This document shows positions 24,055-33,052 of a stretch of DNA of 42,112 bases, one piece after another. The first letter of the stretch is position 1. Each line of letters opens with the position of its first letter. A model generated the notes under the pieces. That model was not told where the DNA came from. It did no database searches and was given only the letters and a program-made list of their open reading frames with translations. The translations under genes were made by a program, and so were the position numbers. Source of the DNA: Bacteroidales bacterium (GTDB lineage: Bacteria; Bacteroidota; Bacteroidia; Bacteroidales; Paludibacteraceae); the NCBI GenBank assembly GCA_015061185.1, contig SUWZ01000031.1:1-42112 (forward strand), in the 5' to 3' direction.

Positions 24055-26172
24055 ATGGAACAGATTAAGTTTTATGAAGTGATAAAAAAGCATGCTGACG
24101 AGTTAGCCGGACAGAAAAGCACTCTTACAAGAGCTGATTTAGCATACGATTTAAATTCCCAAGGATGCCAATGCGCAGACGACATGCACCTTTCGGAAAT
24201 GGTTTATCGTGCCTATATTCACTATAATCGAGACAACAACATTTATAAATCCTTCCTATCTAATGAAGGGGCGATCAGCCTCGTCGAACAATATAAACTT
24301 AACGCCCACTTGGATGATAATCAATTAAACGATGCTCTAACCCTCTTGGAAAAAGATTTATCAATAGCCAAAGCGGAGCTGAATGAGGCAGAAAAGAGCA
24401 TAGATACGGTTCTTCAATTGGAAATTCTAAAAGCGGCAGGAGGCGTTCTGAAGGAGTTGGAGGGAACACAACAATTAAATGAAATAAAAGAAAAAGGAGC
24501 TGCCTTAATGCAAAATTATGGTAAGATGATTAATTCTTACCAATCGGCAGAAATGCAGGTAAAAACGGATATTAAAGATTTTGTCGATTTAAGAGGAAAT
24601 ATCAATTTCACTTTGCGAAAATATGCCGGCGCATTGATTGATATATTTGGAGATTCTATAAAAATGGTGGATCCGGACCTTTTTGATTTTGACCGTATTA
24701 AATGGTTGGATGTAAAGGCAATGCAAAGTCAGACCGAACTTCAATTCAATCAACTGGACCAAAACTGCACTCTGCTTGTAAATGAAGTTGCAGACCATTT
24801 TAACAAAACCCTCAATCAACTTCCGGTGTGGATGAATTCGAGCAAAGTTTTAGGTCCGAAAAATGGCATCTATGGCACATTAGTGGTAGGCGCAATCTCC
24901 TACCTAAACCATTTTATGCAGGCTCAGGATAAAAGCATTCGTATGGAACGCGAATTACTTAAATTGAAAGAGAGCATAATAAAAGACCGCACTCAAGTTA
25001 AATCGGATCTGTATCGTTTGGCTAAGATTCATAAAACGCTCAACGACCTATACATTCCAAAAGCGAGTGCCTACCTAAGACTTAGTGAAGAGGTTCTTTC
25101 TGCGGATTTAAATGAATTGATGAATAGTTTCTACAATGGCGAGTGTGAACAACTTAAGCGAGAGAGAGACGAAATCCTAAACCGCATGAAAGAGTTGGAA
25201 AGAAGCATCAACGACCACAATGACAACTTAGCTCTATTCAACGGTCAAATGAAAGATTGGAACGGCATGTTAGAATCTCAAAAAAGCAACTACGAAGAGG
25301 CCAAGAGCAAAAAGCCGGAAGAACCGAATTTTATCTCCAAAATATTTACCGGAGATAAGTATAAGAGAAAATTACACGAGTGGATGGTTACCAACGGTGA
25401 ATTGGTGGGAGCTTACGAAGAGATGTTGGTGGATGTTGAACTGACGAAAGAGAACATCGCTTCGCATAAAGATCAGATAGAGAAAGAGAAGGTTGAGTAT
25501 GAAAGTTTAAGCAAAAAATTAAAAGAGTTGAATGCTAAAATTGCTCAAAAACTTTCTGCAACGCCAGAACAAAAATTGGCAGTACTGAAAAAATTAAAGG
25601 ATCTTCTCTCTCTTCTTCATGCTGGGAAAAAAGTGGTAGAGAGTCGTTTGGATGATTCGCTTTTGGAGGTTGCACAAATTCCAAATCCGGAACAAGCCAA
25701 CCAACTTCCGCAAGAGATTCTTACAAAATATGAAGGTTTCTGCAATAAGATTGTAAACGAAATCAGAGCAGGAGGCACAGAGGTGGCAGACGACCTTCTG
25801 AAAGAGTTTGGAATAGAAAAAGAGAGCGAAACAGCTCAAAAAGTGACAGAGACTTCTCAACAGGTGATGAGTAAAGTGGCAGACTTGCTCCAAAATGCGA
25901 GTTATCTACAAAGCGAGCAAATGAGATCTCAACTTACGGAAGAGGTTTATCGCAAAGAGTTGGAGAAATTACAAGAGGAGTTCAAAAAGAGTATGGACAA
26001 TATTTCCGACCAATCAAAGGTTTTGTTGGAGGCATTGCAAAAAGCCAATACAGCAACTAACAAATCGGATTTAAGACAAGCTTTGATAGAAATTTCCGGT
26101 CAGAGCGATTTCCAACTTTCAGAAAGCGATTTTGATGCCATGTTACGAGGAGAAAAGAGCATCGAAATATAA
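24055..26172 (+). CDS. Long coiled-coil protein of unknown function (cassette gene 1)
   Basis: A 705-residue, highly charged, soluble protein that I do not recognise. It has no signal peptide, no membrane segment and no Walker A motif. Residues 1-85 look like a separate helical domain (TLTRADLAYDLNSQGCQCAD, LSEMVYRAYIHYNRDNNIYKSFLS). Heptad-rich coiled coil follows at about 95-165, then a mixed globular part at 180-300 (FTLRKYAGALIDIFGDS, GIYGTLVVGAISYLNHFM). A long coiled coil lies at about 300-510, interrupted by SKKPEEPNFISKIFTGDKYK. A C-terminal helical region holds a KELEKLQEEFKKSM coil and ends DFDAMLRGEKSIEI. The next gene starts 3 bp after its stop. An SMC/defence-like scaffold is conceivable but unsupported, since no catalytic motif is visible. 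Confidence 0.8.
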   Translation: MEQIKFYEVIKKHADELAGQKSTLTRADLAYDLNSQGCQCADDMHLSEMVYRAYIHYNRDNNIYKSFLSNEGAISLVEQYKLNAHLDDNQLNDALTLLEKDLSIAKAELNEAEKSIDTVLQLEILKAAGGVLKELEGTQQLNEIKEKGAALMQNYGKMINSYQSAEMQVKTDIKDFVDLRGNINFTLRKYAGALIDIFGDSIKMVDPDLFDFDRIKWLDVKAMQSQTELQFNQLDQNCTLLVNEVADHFNKTLNQLPVWMNSSKVLGPKNGIYGTLVVGAISYLNHFMQAQDKSIRMERELLKLKESIIKDRTQVKSDLYRLAKIHKTLNDLYIPKASAYLRLSEEVLSADLNELMNSFYNGECEQLKRERDEILNRMKELERSINDHNDNLALFNGQMKDWNGMLESQKSNYEEAKSKKPEEPNFISKIFTGDKYKRKLHEWMVTNGELVGAYEEMLVDVELTKENIASHKDQIEKEKVEYESLSKKLKELNAKIAQKLSATPEQKLAVLKKLKDLLSLLHAGKKVVESRLDDSLLEVAQIPNPEQANQLPQEILTKYEGFCNKIVNEIRAGGTEVADDLLKEFGIEKESETAQKVTETSQQVMSKVADLLQNASYLQSEQMRSQLTEEVYRKELEKLQEEFKKSMDNISDQSKVLLEALQKANTATNKSDLRQALIEISGQSDFQLSESDFDAMLRGEKSIEI

Positions 26173-26175
26173 GTT

Positions 26176-26700
26176 ATGGTAAACAGACGAAGAGAAGATA
26201 AACGAAAAGACTTGGGCTTAGCCTCTGAAAAAGAGCGAAAAAAAATTGAAAAAGATATTCAATCCGCCCAGAAAGAGGTAGATCGACATGCCAAACGAAG
26301 AGGCGAAATCGAGTCGCACTCCCTTTATCGTTTTGTGATTAAGGGAGCCTTCTTCTTTGACATTCTCGATGGTTTCTCTGGATTGGTAGAATTTGTTGGA
26401 GACGCTTTTTCCAGTGTTTTTCACCTGATCAATCTTTACCTTTCTATATTTGTCGTAAAGTCTGTTCGCCTCTCCTTTGCAGTGTTGATTATCTCTGCTA
26501 TTGACCTCTTGATAGGGTTGATTCCATTTGCCGGAAGCATACTAGATTTTGTATTTTGCAGTAGCATTATAAATAGGCAATTGATTCGCGGCTGGGTAGA
26601 AAATGACCCTACGGCACACTCAAGAGTCAATAAAATTGCTGCCATCGGTGCAATTGTTGTTGCCGGATTGGTTGGGTTAGTTTGGCACTTAACTTCGTAA
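26176..26700 (+). CDS. Small membrane protein of unknown function (cassette gene 2)
   Basis: A 174-residue protein with a charged coiled N-terminus (KERKKIEKDIQSAQKEVDRHAKRR). A hydrophobic, partly amphipathic region follows (about 50-95, FFFDILDGFSGLVEFVGDAFSSVF), then a strong membrane hairpin (about 97-126, FAVLIISAIDLLIGLIPFAGSILDFVF) and a last segment (IAAIGAIVVAGLVGLVWHL). The AIDLLIGLIPFAGSILD stretch is reminiscent of DUF4112-type proteins, but I cannot confirm the family. It is coupled to the coiled-coil gene (3-bp gap) and to the next membrane gene (2-bp gap). Confidence 0.8.
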   Translation: MVNRRREDKRKDLGLASEKERKKIEKDIQSAQKEVDRHAKRRGEIESHSLYRFVIKGAFFFDILDGFSGLVEFVGDAFSSVFHLINLYLSIFVVKSVRLSFAVLIISAIDLLIGLIPFAGSILDFVFCSSIINRQLIRGWVENDPTAHSRVNKIAAIGAIVVAGLVGLVWHLTS

Positions 26701-26702
26701 GC

Positions 26703-27443
26703 ATGACAAAGAAAGTTTCTCAAATAATAGACTACTTCTCCGATAATTACAACAACCTATTGAAGAGTTCTTTCATGTTGCCGATGGCGCGAGTGAACAG
26801 AGCGAAATTCATTCAAAATTTAGCGTTAACGGAGTTGAAGGGGATGGATGTTCAAGTTGCATTGGAAAAATCCCCTAACAGTGCCTATTCTCAGCAAGAG
26901 ATAAATAAGACTGCAAAGAAAATCATTGCCAAACACGCACTTTGGGTAACCCTCATCTCCGCGATATCAGCTATCCCAACAGGCTGGATGATGATTCCGT
27001 TTTTTATCATAGACATCGTTCAATTTCAAATTCACGTTTTTGCCGTCTCGCAAAAGCTGCTTTATCTCTATGAAGAAGAAAAGGAATTAACGAAATATAG
27101 TTCAGATACAGCCACCCAACTGATGATATTAATGACAACCATTATGATTGGGAAACAGCAGGCTGTACGGATGTTAAAATCAACCACAGGAGTTGTCACC
27201 AAACAAGTGATACAACGTTTCACAATCAAAGCCCTAACCCAATTTTCCATTCTCAACATAGTAAGACAAGTAGCCAAATGGTTTGGGATAGTCCTGACCA
27301 AAGAGACGTTACTGGAAGGTATTGATGTTGCCATCATCATAATTTGTGCAATCATATCGGGACTAATATCCTTGTGGCTCTTCAAACCAATGGCAAATAA
27401 TTTGATGAAATATCTGAAAGAGGAGAATAGAAAAAATTTTTAA
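26703..27443 (+). CDS. EcsC-like membrane protein (cassette gene 3)
   Basis: A 246-residue protein starting at the ATG at 26703, 2 bp after the previous stop (an earlier non-ATG start would overlap it). A helical N-terminal part is followed by hydrophobic stretches: HALWVTLISAISAIPTGWMMIPFFIIDIVQFQIHVFAVSQKLLYLY (about 80-125), TATQLMILMTTIMIG, and GIDVAIIIICAIISGLISLWLF near the C-terminus. The pattern of a Gly/Pro-rich membrane entry followed by an IDIVQFQxHVFAVSQKLLYLY helix resembles EcsC-family proteins; similarity is by eye only. It ends the cassette; the next gene has its own 138-bp upstream gap. Confidence 0.75.
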   Translation: MTKKVSQIIDYFSDNYNNLLKSSFMLPMARVNRAKFIQNLALTELKGMDVQVALEKSPNSAYSQQEINKTAKKIIAKHALWVTLISAISAIPTGWMMIPFFIIDIVQFQIHVFAVSQKLLYLYEEEKELTKYSSDTATQLMILMTTIMIGKQQAVRMLKSTTGVVTKQVIQRFTIKALTQFSILNIVRQVAKWFGIVLTKETLLEGIDVAIIIICAIISGLISLWLFKPMANNLMKYLKEENRKNF

Positions 27444-27581
27444 TCTATTTCGGGTAATTTGCCGAGCGAAAGAAGAATCATCAACCAACTAACAAACAAG
27501 AAGTTACCAAATAAATCAAAAAGTAACGAAAAGTTTATACGACATAATTTACACTTTATTAAATTTAAAACATCAAAACAA

Positions 27582-28988
27582 ATGAAAAAACGTAAGAAAA
27601 ACATTTTAAGTAAATTATTAGTCATAGCATCTACATTAATCAGTTCAAATGCATTTTCCCAACAGACATTCACTGTAGATAGCATAGCTTATAAAACCAT
27701 TTCATCCAATTCCGTTACTGTAATCAAAAAGAGAGACAAATACATTGGAGATATTATTATTCCGGATAGCGTAATTCATGAAAATAAGACATTCTCTGTT
27801 CGTCAGATTGCCGACTCTGCATTTTATTCCTGTGAAAGTTTAACAAATGTAACCCTCCCAACCACTATGCTTGAAATTGGGGAAGAAGCATTTGGCAACT
27901 GCAACAAACTAACAAAAATGATTATTCCGGATGCTCTTAGAAAAATAGGAAATTACGCTTTTGCCGGATGCTATAGCTTAAGAGAGGTGTCTATTTCTAA
28001 CTCTGTTAATGAAATTGGTCATGGAGCATTCTTGAATTGCGATATTAGAAATATAAATATTCCGAATTCTGTTACAAAAATAGGAAGGAACGCATTTAGT
28101 TCATGCACCTACTTAACGGAATTAACTTTCCCGGATTCAATTACAGAAATTCCGGGTTACATTTTTGAAGAGTGCGTTGCATTAAATAAAGTAACCATTC
28201 CGAATTCAATTACATACATTGGAGAAGAAGCTTTCTATAGCTGTACAAACTTAACAAGTCTAACCCTCCCCAATTCAATTGTAGAAATTGATAGTCGAGC
28301 ATTTCTTAGCTGTTCAAATTTAACAGATATAAACCTTCCAAATTCAATCGTTAGAATTGGAAGTTACGCTTTCCATGGTGTAGGTTTTTCTGAAATAGTC
28401 ATACCTCATTTAGTTACAGAAATTGAAGATGGATTATTTTGGATGTGTACTAATTTAAAAAAAATAACGCTTCCGGACTCAATTACAAAAATCGGAGAAA
28501 GAACATTTTACAATTGCGGTTTAAATGAAATAACGATTCCGAGCTATGTTAAAGAGATTGGGAAAGATGCCTTTGATTGTTGCGATAGTTTAACAAAGGT
28601 TATATGTAAATGCGTAACTCCACCTATAATTTACGATTGTACATTTGACCATTCAAACGAATCTGATACGCTTTTCGTGCCTATTGGCAGCAAAACCATT
28701 TATGAAAATGATGAATATTGGAAGAAGTTTACGCATATTATTGAAATAGGGATTGAGGAAGAGACCGATTTCCATAGCATAATCGCAGATTCCATCAAAA
28801 TTTATCAATACGAAAAAACACTTTACATCCATGGTACTAAGTTTGGCGACACCATCAAAATTTATAACATAAATGGGACATTGGTACACAACCAAATTTC
28901 GGAAGGCGACGTCAACAATATACACCTAAAAAGAAAGGGAATTTACATAGTAGAGGTCAATGAAAAACCATTCAAAATAGCACTATAA
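27582..28988 (+). CDS. Secreted BspA-like leucine-rich-repeat protein
   Basis: A 468-residue protein. The ATG at 27582 begins a typical signal peptide (MKKRKKNILSKLLVIASTLISSNAFSQ); 41 further open codons upstream have no ATG and are basic and non-hydrophobic. About eleven 23-residue LRR_5 (BspA-type, Treponema pallidum-type) repeats follow, with the pattern IPNSVTKIGRNAFSSCTYLTEL and xLPxSIxEIxxxAFxxC. The C-terminus (IKIYNINGTLVHNQ, GIYIVEVNEKPFKIAL) is a short T9SS type A sorting domain. BspA-family proteins act as surface adhesins in oral and gut anaerobes. It converges on mcrC with only 30 bp between the stops. Confidence 0.87.
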   Translation: MKKRKKNILSKLLVIASTLISSNAFSQQTFTVDSIAYKTISSNSVTVIKKRDKYIGDIIIPDSVIHENKTFSVRQIADSAFYSCESLTNVTLPTTMLEIGEEAFGNCNKLTKMIIPDALRKIGNYAFAGCYSLREVSISNSVNEIGHGAFLNCDIRNINIPNSVTKIGRNAFSSCTYLTELTFPDSITEIPGYIFEECVALNKVTIPNSITYIGEEAFYSCTNLTSLTLPNSIVEIDSRAFLSCSNLTDINLPNSIVRIGSYAFHGVGFSEIVIPHLVTEIEDGLFWMCTNLKKITLPDSITKIGERTFYNCGLNEITIPSYVKEIGKDAFDCCDSLTKVICKCVTPPIIYDCTFDHSNESDTLFVPIGSKTIYENDEYWKKFTHIIEIGIEEETDFHSIIADSIKIYQYEKTLYIHGTKFGDTIKIYNINGTLVHNQISEGDVNNIHLKRKGIYIVEVNEKPFKIAL

Positions 28989-29018
28989 AAAGAGATTATT
29001 CCTAAAGAGATGCTAAAG

Positions 29019-30416
29019 TTATTCTATCAGGCGGTTAACAACTCTTTTCAATTCATTTTCCACCCCATTCATAAACTTTGAAAACGCAATATAATCAGCC
29101 TCTCGAGGAATTGGCATACCTATTCCAAAGATCTCTCCACCTAATCCCAACAACACCTTTTTATCCTCTTTTATAACCGGAGCTTCAGCCCTCTCTATAG
29201 GGTAAAGCAACGCTGCCGTTTGGGCTGGGAGAACGTGCATATAGCTAATCATCTGAAAGAGGTCTTCCCGCTGAATGGAAAATCCTTTTTTGATATTTTC
29301 TTCCAACTCACCACTATTTAAACCACTGGACAATCGCTTGTATTTTGCATCCAAAACAAATGAGTCAATACCATCAAGGGCAGTTCCTTTTCGGTAAAAA
29401 TCAGGAAAAAAGGATTGCCCACCTTTGTATATTTGAATACCATCTTGTCGCTTTCTATTTTTTGGATGAACCATCCTATCCACCTCTTTTAAGATCGTTG
29501 CCAGATACTCTTCCCAGAGCCATGCACCATCAAAAAGGACTCCATAAACCTTATTTTTCTCATATCCAAACTTTATGGATTCATGCCGAAGAATTTGCAA
29601 ACAAAGTTGTTGTAAGTCTGTATAGGCTGAATAGTATGGATGTTGCAATCTTTTGAGATTTTTAGAGATAATTTGCATCCGTTCTCTCCTATTAAAAGAT
29701 GGAGTAGCTTGTAAGATTTGAGAAACAGACTCTTTGGTCTCCCTATCGTTATTAAGAATATAACCACCCTGAGGTTTCGCCTTTATATATTCTATCGTAT
29801 GACGTACCAGTTGCGTAATTTCATTATCAAAGCTATATTCTCTATTATTATACGAAACTCGACCTCTAAAAGGAACATTTTCTTTAATATGACGATTGAC
29901 ATCAATAATACCTTTCACGTTAGAATCATTGTGTTCAAATCTTCGGTACTTCTTAAAAAGACCTTGTCTCAGAGCCTTTTTAAGAAAATGAGGAAACAAA
30001 TAGAGCAAAAAATCAAATACAGATTCTCTGTTCATGGCATGTTTCATGTCAAACAGATTGATTGAAAACACCTTTTGCAACATATAATGCAAAAAATAGT
30101 CATTTTCATCTTCCTTTGCAAAACGAGATTTGATTTTCAGTTGAGTATCGTTAATTCCGATAAAACCCATAACATTACCCGTAGAGAGTTCTTTTCCTTG
30201 CAATGAGAGGATACGATTTTCACTTATCTCATCATCACACAGAGCCCAATCTCTTGGAAAAATCAAAAGATTTGGATTCTCTGCAAGAGTAACTTCCCTG
30301 ATATTCACATTGGCTATTTTTTGAAGATTGTTGATGTGCATTTCAATCTTCTCTTCCGATGTAAGATTAGAGATGTGCGTCCAATCGCAGTTATCAGTTA
30401 TCTGAATCAGACTCAT
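29019..30416 (-). CDS. mcrC: McrC, nuclease subunit of the McrBC restriction system
   Basis: A 465-residue protein starting at the ATG at 30416, which overlaps the end of mcrB by 23 bp; a TTG start at 30437 is the alternative. The N-terminal part contacts McrB. The C-terminal PD-(D/E)xK nuclease is visible as FFPDFYRKG then FVLDAKYKR, giving Asp and Asp-x-Lys. The family cleaves DNA containing methylcytosine when driven by the GTPase McrB. Downstream is the convergent LRR gene. The overlap with mcrB shows a coupled two-gene unit. Confidence 0.92.
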   Translation of the reverse strand: MSLIQITDNCDWTHISNLTSEEKIEMHINNLQKIANVNIREVTLAENPNLLIFPRDWALCDDEISENRILSLQGKELSTGNVMGFIGINDTQLKIKSRFAKEDENDYFLHYMLQKVFSINLFDMKHAMNRESVFDFLLYLFPHFLKKALRQGLFKKYRRFEHNDSNVKGIIDVNRHIKENVPFRGRVSYNNREYSFDNEITQLVRHTIEYIKAKPQGGYILNNDRETKESVSQILQATPSFNRRERMQIISKNLKRLQHPYYSAYTDLQQLCLQILRHESIKFGYEKNKVYGVLFDGAWLWEEYLATILKEVDRMVHPKNRKRQDGIQIYKGGQSFFPDFYRKGTALDGIDSFVLDAKYKRLSSGLNSGELEENIKKGFSIQREDLFQMISYMHVLPAQTAALLYPIERAEAPVIKEDKKVLLGLGGEIFGIGMPIPREADYIAFSKFMNGVENELKRVVNRLIE

Positions 30417-32391
30417 CTCTCCAATATGCGTTTTCAAGTTTTTCCATCAATTCGTCCATATTTGGCATTCCGCGCAGATACTCACGCAAAAGACCTTCAA
30501 GGTGATAGTTCCAAAGAGCCTCCCAATCTCCGTCATACTCTTTCAGTTTCAGAAAGTAGCTTGCCCCTATATGATAGGCAGGAGAGAGTCCGTCAATCTC
30601 TGAAATAGTCTTATTTAGGCTCATCATTGTGTTAATTGCATCATCCTTCAAACCCAACTCCTCCAAGGCATCGAGCATACCCACATTATCTTCCGCCTTA
30701 ACCTCTGCAAAGGCGAAGCGGCGACGGAAAGCAAAGTCCATACTCTCCACACTGCGGTCTATATCGTTCATTGTTCCGATGATATAGACATTTTCCGGAA
30801 CGAAGAAGCCATCGCCAAACAAATCCCCCTCTTCAACCAGATTTTGGTACTGCGTCTTCACGCGCCCTTTCTCACCACGATAGCCGGGGTCTATAGAGAA
30901 GAACAATTCTCCGAAAATTTTGGATATTTCACCTCGATTGATTTCGTCGATGATGAAGACGAACGGTTTTAGAAAAATTTTTGAAACCTCAACAGGATTG
31001 TCTTTATTCTGTCTATTTTTCAATTTTTCATAAAGTACATAAATATAGGAGTCTTGCTGCGTTCTATACTTACGTTTAAAATATAATTGAATCTCTTTAG
31101 CACCTGTAATCTCCTCCTTATTTTCTAGCAGAGTGATTAAATCTGATTTTGATAACGAAATTTCACTAGTTTTTTCATTATTCGGAATATAAATAGATAT
31201 AGACTTAGGCTTATTATCTATAATTCTAAATTTATTTTTAGTTCCCTTTGTTTCCAAAAAATCATCATTCCCAAGTTCTAATTGTTCTTGAAGAAAATCT
31301 TCTAACAAATCACGTACAGACTGTTCATTTTGCAATGTTTCTATACTTTTTTGGGAATCTCTGAAATTCTCTAGTGCGTTTCCACAAAACTCCTTAAACA
31401 CCCCATCTTTTCTTTCAAATCCGATGTTATCGCAATTATCTTTCGACACGGGTCTCAGCCCCTCCACAAAATCGGTATAATCGTAAGATGGATGGAACTG
31501 CACAAAGCCTATTTCATTTTCAGAACAGCCCATAGCCGTAGCAATTTGTTTTGCAAGGTATGTTTTCCCTGTACCGGGTGCGCCGGTGAGGATGAGGTTA
31601 CGAGTGGATTTGAGCAGGGCAGTGAATTTATTTACAATCTCATTATCATCTTGGAGAATCGTATCATCATTAGTTTTCTTATTATATACATCTATTGTAT
31701 TCAAAATACCCAATTCATCAAAAGCTTCATTAAGTTCCTTACGAATTTTATACTCAAATAGATCGTTTTTAATATATCTTCCTAAGCAACAAACTGCCCA
31801 CAAACGATTCTTGCCACTATCTCTTAAATCAAGCGGACAATCTGTCATTTTATGAACTTTTTCTCCCACTGTATATACATTGGTTATATAAAATTGAGGA
31901 GAATACCCATACTTTTCTGACATTCTTTTGCATGTAGCCTCTTCAGTTTGTTTTATCGAAGCAAAAGTTACCAATGCATTATTAGAAAAAACTTCTTTAT
32001 CCTCAATCAGTTTCATCCATTCTCCTTTTGAAATTTTAGGACTATAAATAGACTCATCAGGGAACCATTTTCCATCACGACCCAAATTAATATCTAAAAG
32101 AAACTCTTTATATTTTACAATTGCATTTGAAAAAGCTTTATTTGTTGACTCATCTACCTTCTCAAAATTTACAGCCGATTTCAAGATTGGTATTATTGTT
32201 TCAAATGTAGCAATTTCCTCATAAGAAAATATTGAAACTTTATATTTATCCTCTATTCCAACAAGCATTTGAGGCTTACTATTCAAAGCACTGCAATATG
32301 AATCAATAGTTTTTGGAGAATAATTTTTACCATTACTTTTTATTTGGCTATTCATCCATTCTTTAAAGTCTGCTTTATTACTTTTTACCAT
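30394..32391 (-). CDS. mcrB: McrB, AAA+ GTPase of the McrBC restriction system
   Basis: A 665-residue protein. The AAA+ motor (about 255-640) has Walker A TGAPGTGKTYLAKQ, the McrB-type FVQFHPSYDYTDFVEGLRP, Walker B FVFIIDEINRGEISKIFGEL, and the GTP-specific MNDIDRS box followed by FAFRRRFAF. The N-terminal part is not the E. coli DNA-flipping domain. Residues 5-45 look like a small helical module (FKEWMNSQIKSNGKNYSPKT), and about 105-220 (KWFPDESIYSPKISKGEWMKL, ATCKRMSEKYGYSPQFYITNVY) match a domain recurrent in Bacteroidetes and Firmicutes McrB proteins that probably recognises the modified base. Function: GTP-driven translocation and restriction of modified foreign DNA. Confidence 0.92.
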   Translation of the reverse strand: MVKSNKADFKEWMNSQIKSNGKNYSPKTIDSYCSALNSKPQMLVGIEDKYKVSIFSYEEIATFETIIPILKSAVNFEKVDESTNKAFSNAIVKYKEFLLDINLGRDGKWFPDESIYSPKISKGEWMKLIEDKEVFSNNALVTFASIKQTEEATCKRMSEKYGYSPQFYITNVYTVGEKVHKMTDCPLDLRDSGKNRLWAVCCLGRYIKNDLFEYKIRKELNEAFDELGILNTIDVYNKKTNDDTILQDDNEIVNKFTALLKSTRNLILTGAPGTGKTYLAKQIATAMGCSENEIGFVQFHPSYDYTDFVEGLRPVSKDNCDNIGFERKDGVFKEFCGNALENFRDSQKSIETLQNEQSVRDLLEDFLQEQLELGNDDFLETKGTKNKFRIIDNKPKSISIYIPNNEKTSEISLSKSDLITLLENKEEITGAKEIQLYFKRKYRTQQDSYIYVLYEKLKNRQNKDNPVEVSKIFLKPFVFIIDEINRGEISKIFGELFFSIDPGYRGEKGRVKTQYQNLVEEGDLFGDGFFVPENVYIIGTMNDIDRSVESMDFAFRRRFAFAEVKAEDNVGMLDALEELGLKDDAINTMMSLNKTISEIDGLSPAYHIGASYFLKLKEYDGDWEALWNYHLEGLLREYLRGMPNMDELMEKLENAYWRDESDSDN

Positions 32392-32559
32392 TTTAACTGA
32401 AAATTTCGCAAGTGATAATACACTATATGATTACGTAAGAAAAAAGTTTCAAAGTTTATTTATCTTACTTTAAAAACTATAGTAACAGAAAATAAGACAT
32501 AGAAACAATGAACAAATATACATAATATTTTAAATATCAAGAACTTTTCCCGATGCGTT

Positions 32560-32664
32560 TTATTCCTCTAACCTACTAATGTAACCTCCTATCGGAACAA
32601 TATAAATGCCATCTTCCGGGCGGCGATAAGCATACTCGCCCGTTGCGGTTAATGTCATCTTAAT
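32560..32664 (-). pseudogene. Remnant of a DUF4143/AAA ATPase C-terminus
   Basis: On the minus strand the frame ending at 32560 reads TLTATGEYAYRRPEDGIYIVPIG. This strongly resembles the extreme C-terminus of the DUF4143-containing AAA_14 ATPases common in Bacteroidales; this is recognised by eye. The open frame continues to 32790 but there runs through the 23-bp repeats, where it is not convincing protein. The normal end (a short Leu/Lys-rich tail) is replaced by GYISRLEE. The rest of the gene is absent. Confidence 0.45.
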
Positions 32665-32728
32665 TGATGTATGTAATGTTTTATAAATCAAATCTTTAAT
32701 ACCGAAAAAGTAATAAAATTTTTCAATT

Positions 32729-32812
32729 TTCGGTAATTTGGCACGAATTTTTTCGGTAATTTGGCACGATTTTATTCGGTAATTTGGCATAGTTTTGTTC
32801 GGTAATTTGGCA
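32729..32812 (+). repeat. Four direct repeats with an exact 23-bp period
   Basis: The 15-bp core TTCGGTAATTTGGCA occurs without change at 32729, 32752, 32775 and 32798. The 8-bp spacers vary (CGAATTTT, CGATTTTA, TAGTTTTG). The spacing of about two helical turns and the invariant core suggest protein binding or a minisatellite. Spacers are far too short for CRISPR. Confidence 0.9.
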
Positions 32813-33052
32813 AAATTGAAGTTCCCTCGACAAATTGATTCTCACAAAATGCCGAGGTGGAATCTAAGATTTAATGACTTTTTCTAATATCAAAACAAAA
32901 TTCCCATTATTTTCAATATAAAATTCCTATAATTTTCAATTTGTAAAAAAATATGAGTTAACCGAATTGTAAATTCAACTAACTTGCAATAAGAATTTCA
33001 CAATGGTTTAGAAACACTGCAACTCTGAAAAATCATCAACATTCAAAAAGTT
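32813..33052. other. AT-rich intergenic stretch with a second 23-bp-period repeat
   Basis: No gene is visible. An imperfect direct repeat (AAAATTCC, then TTTTCAAT) lies at about 32897-32919 and 32920-32942, again with a 23-bp period. The rest shows no recognisable feature. Confidence 0.4.

Noticed and set aside
24055-26172. SMC or Lamassu-type ATPase defence protein
   Set aside because: The protein is rich in coiled coil but no Walker A, signature or Walker B motif is visible, so an ATPase call is unsupported.
27444-27581. N-terminal extension of the LRR protein
   Set aside because: The 41 upstream codons are basic and lack ATG; the signal peptide beginning at 27582 defines the start.
32729-32812. 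CRISPR array
   Set aside because: The repeats are 15 bp with 8-bp spacers and no cas gene is present; the period of 23 bp is far too short.
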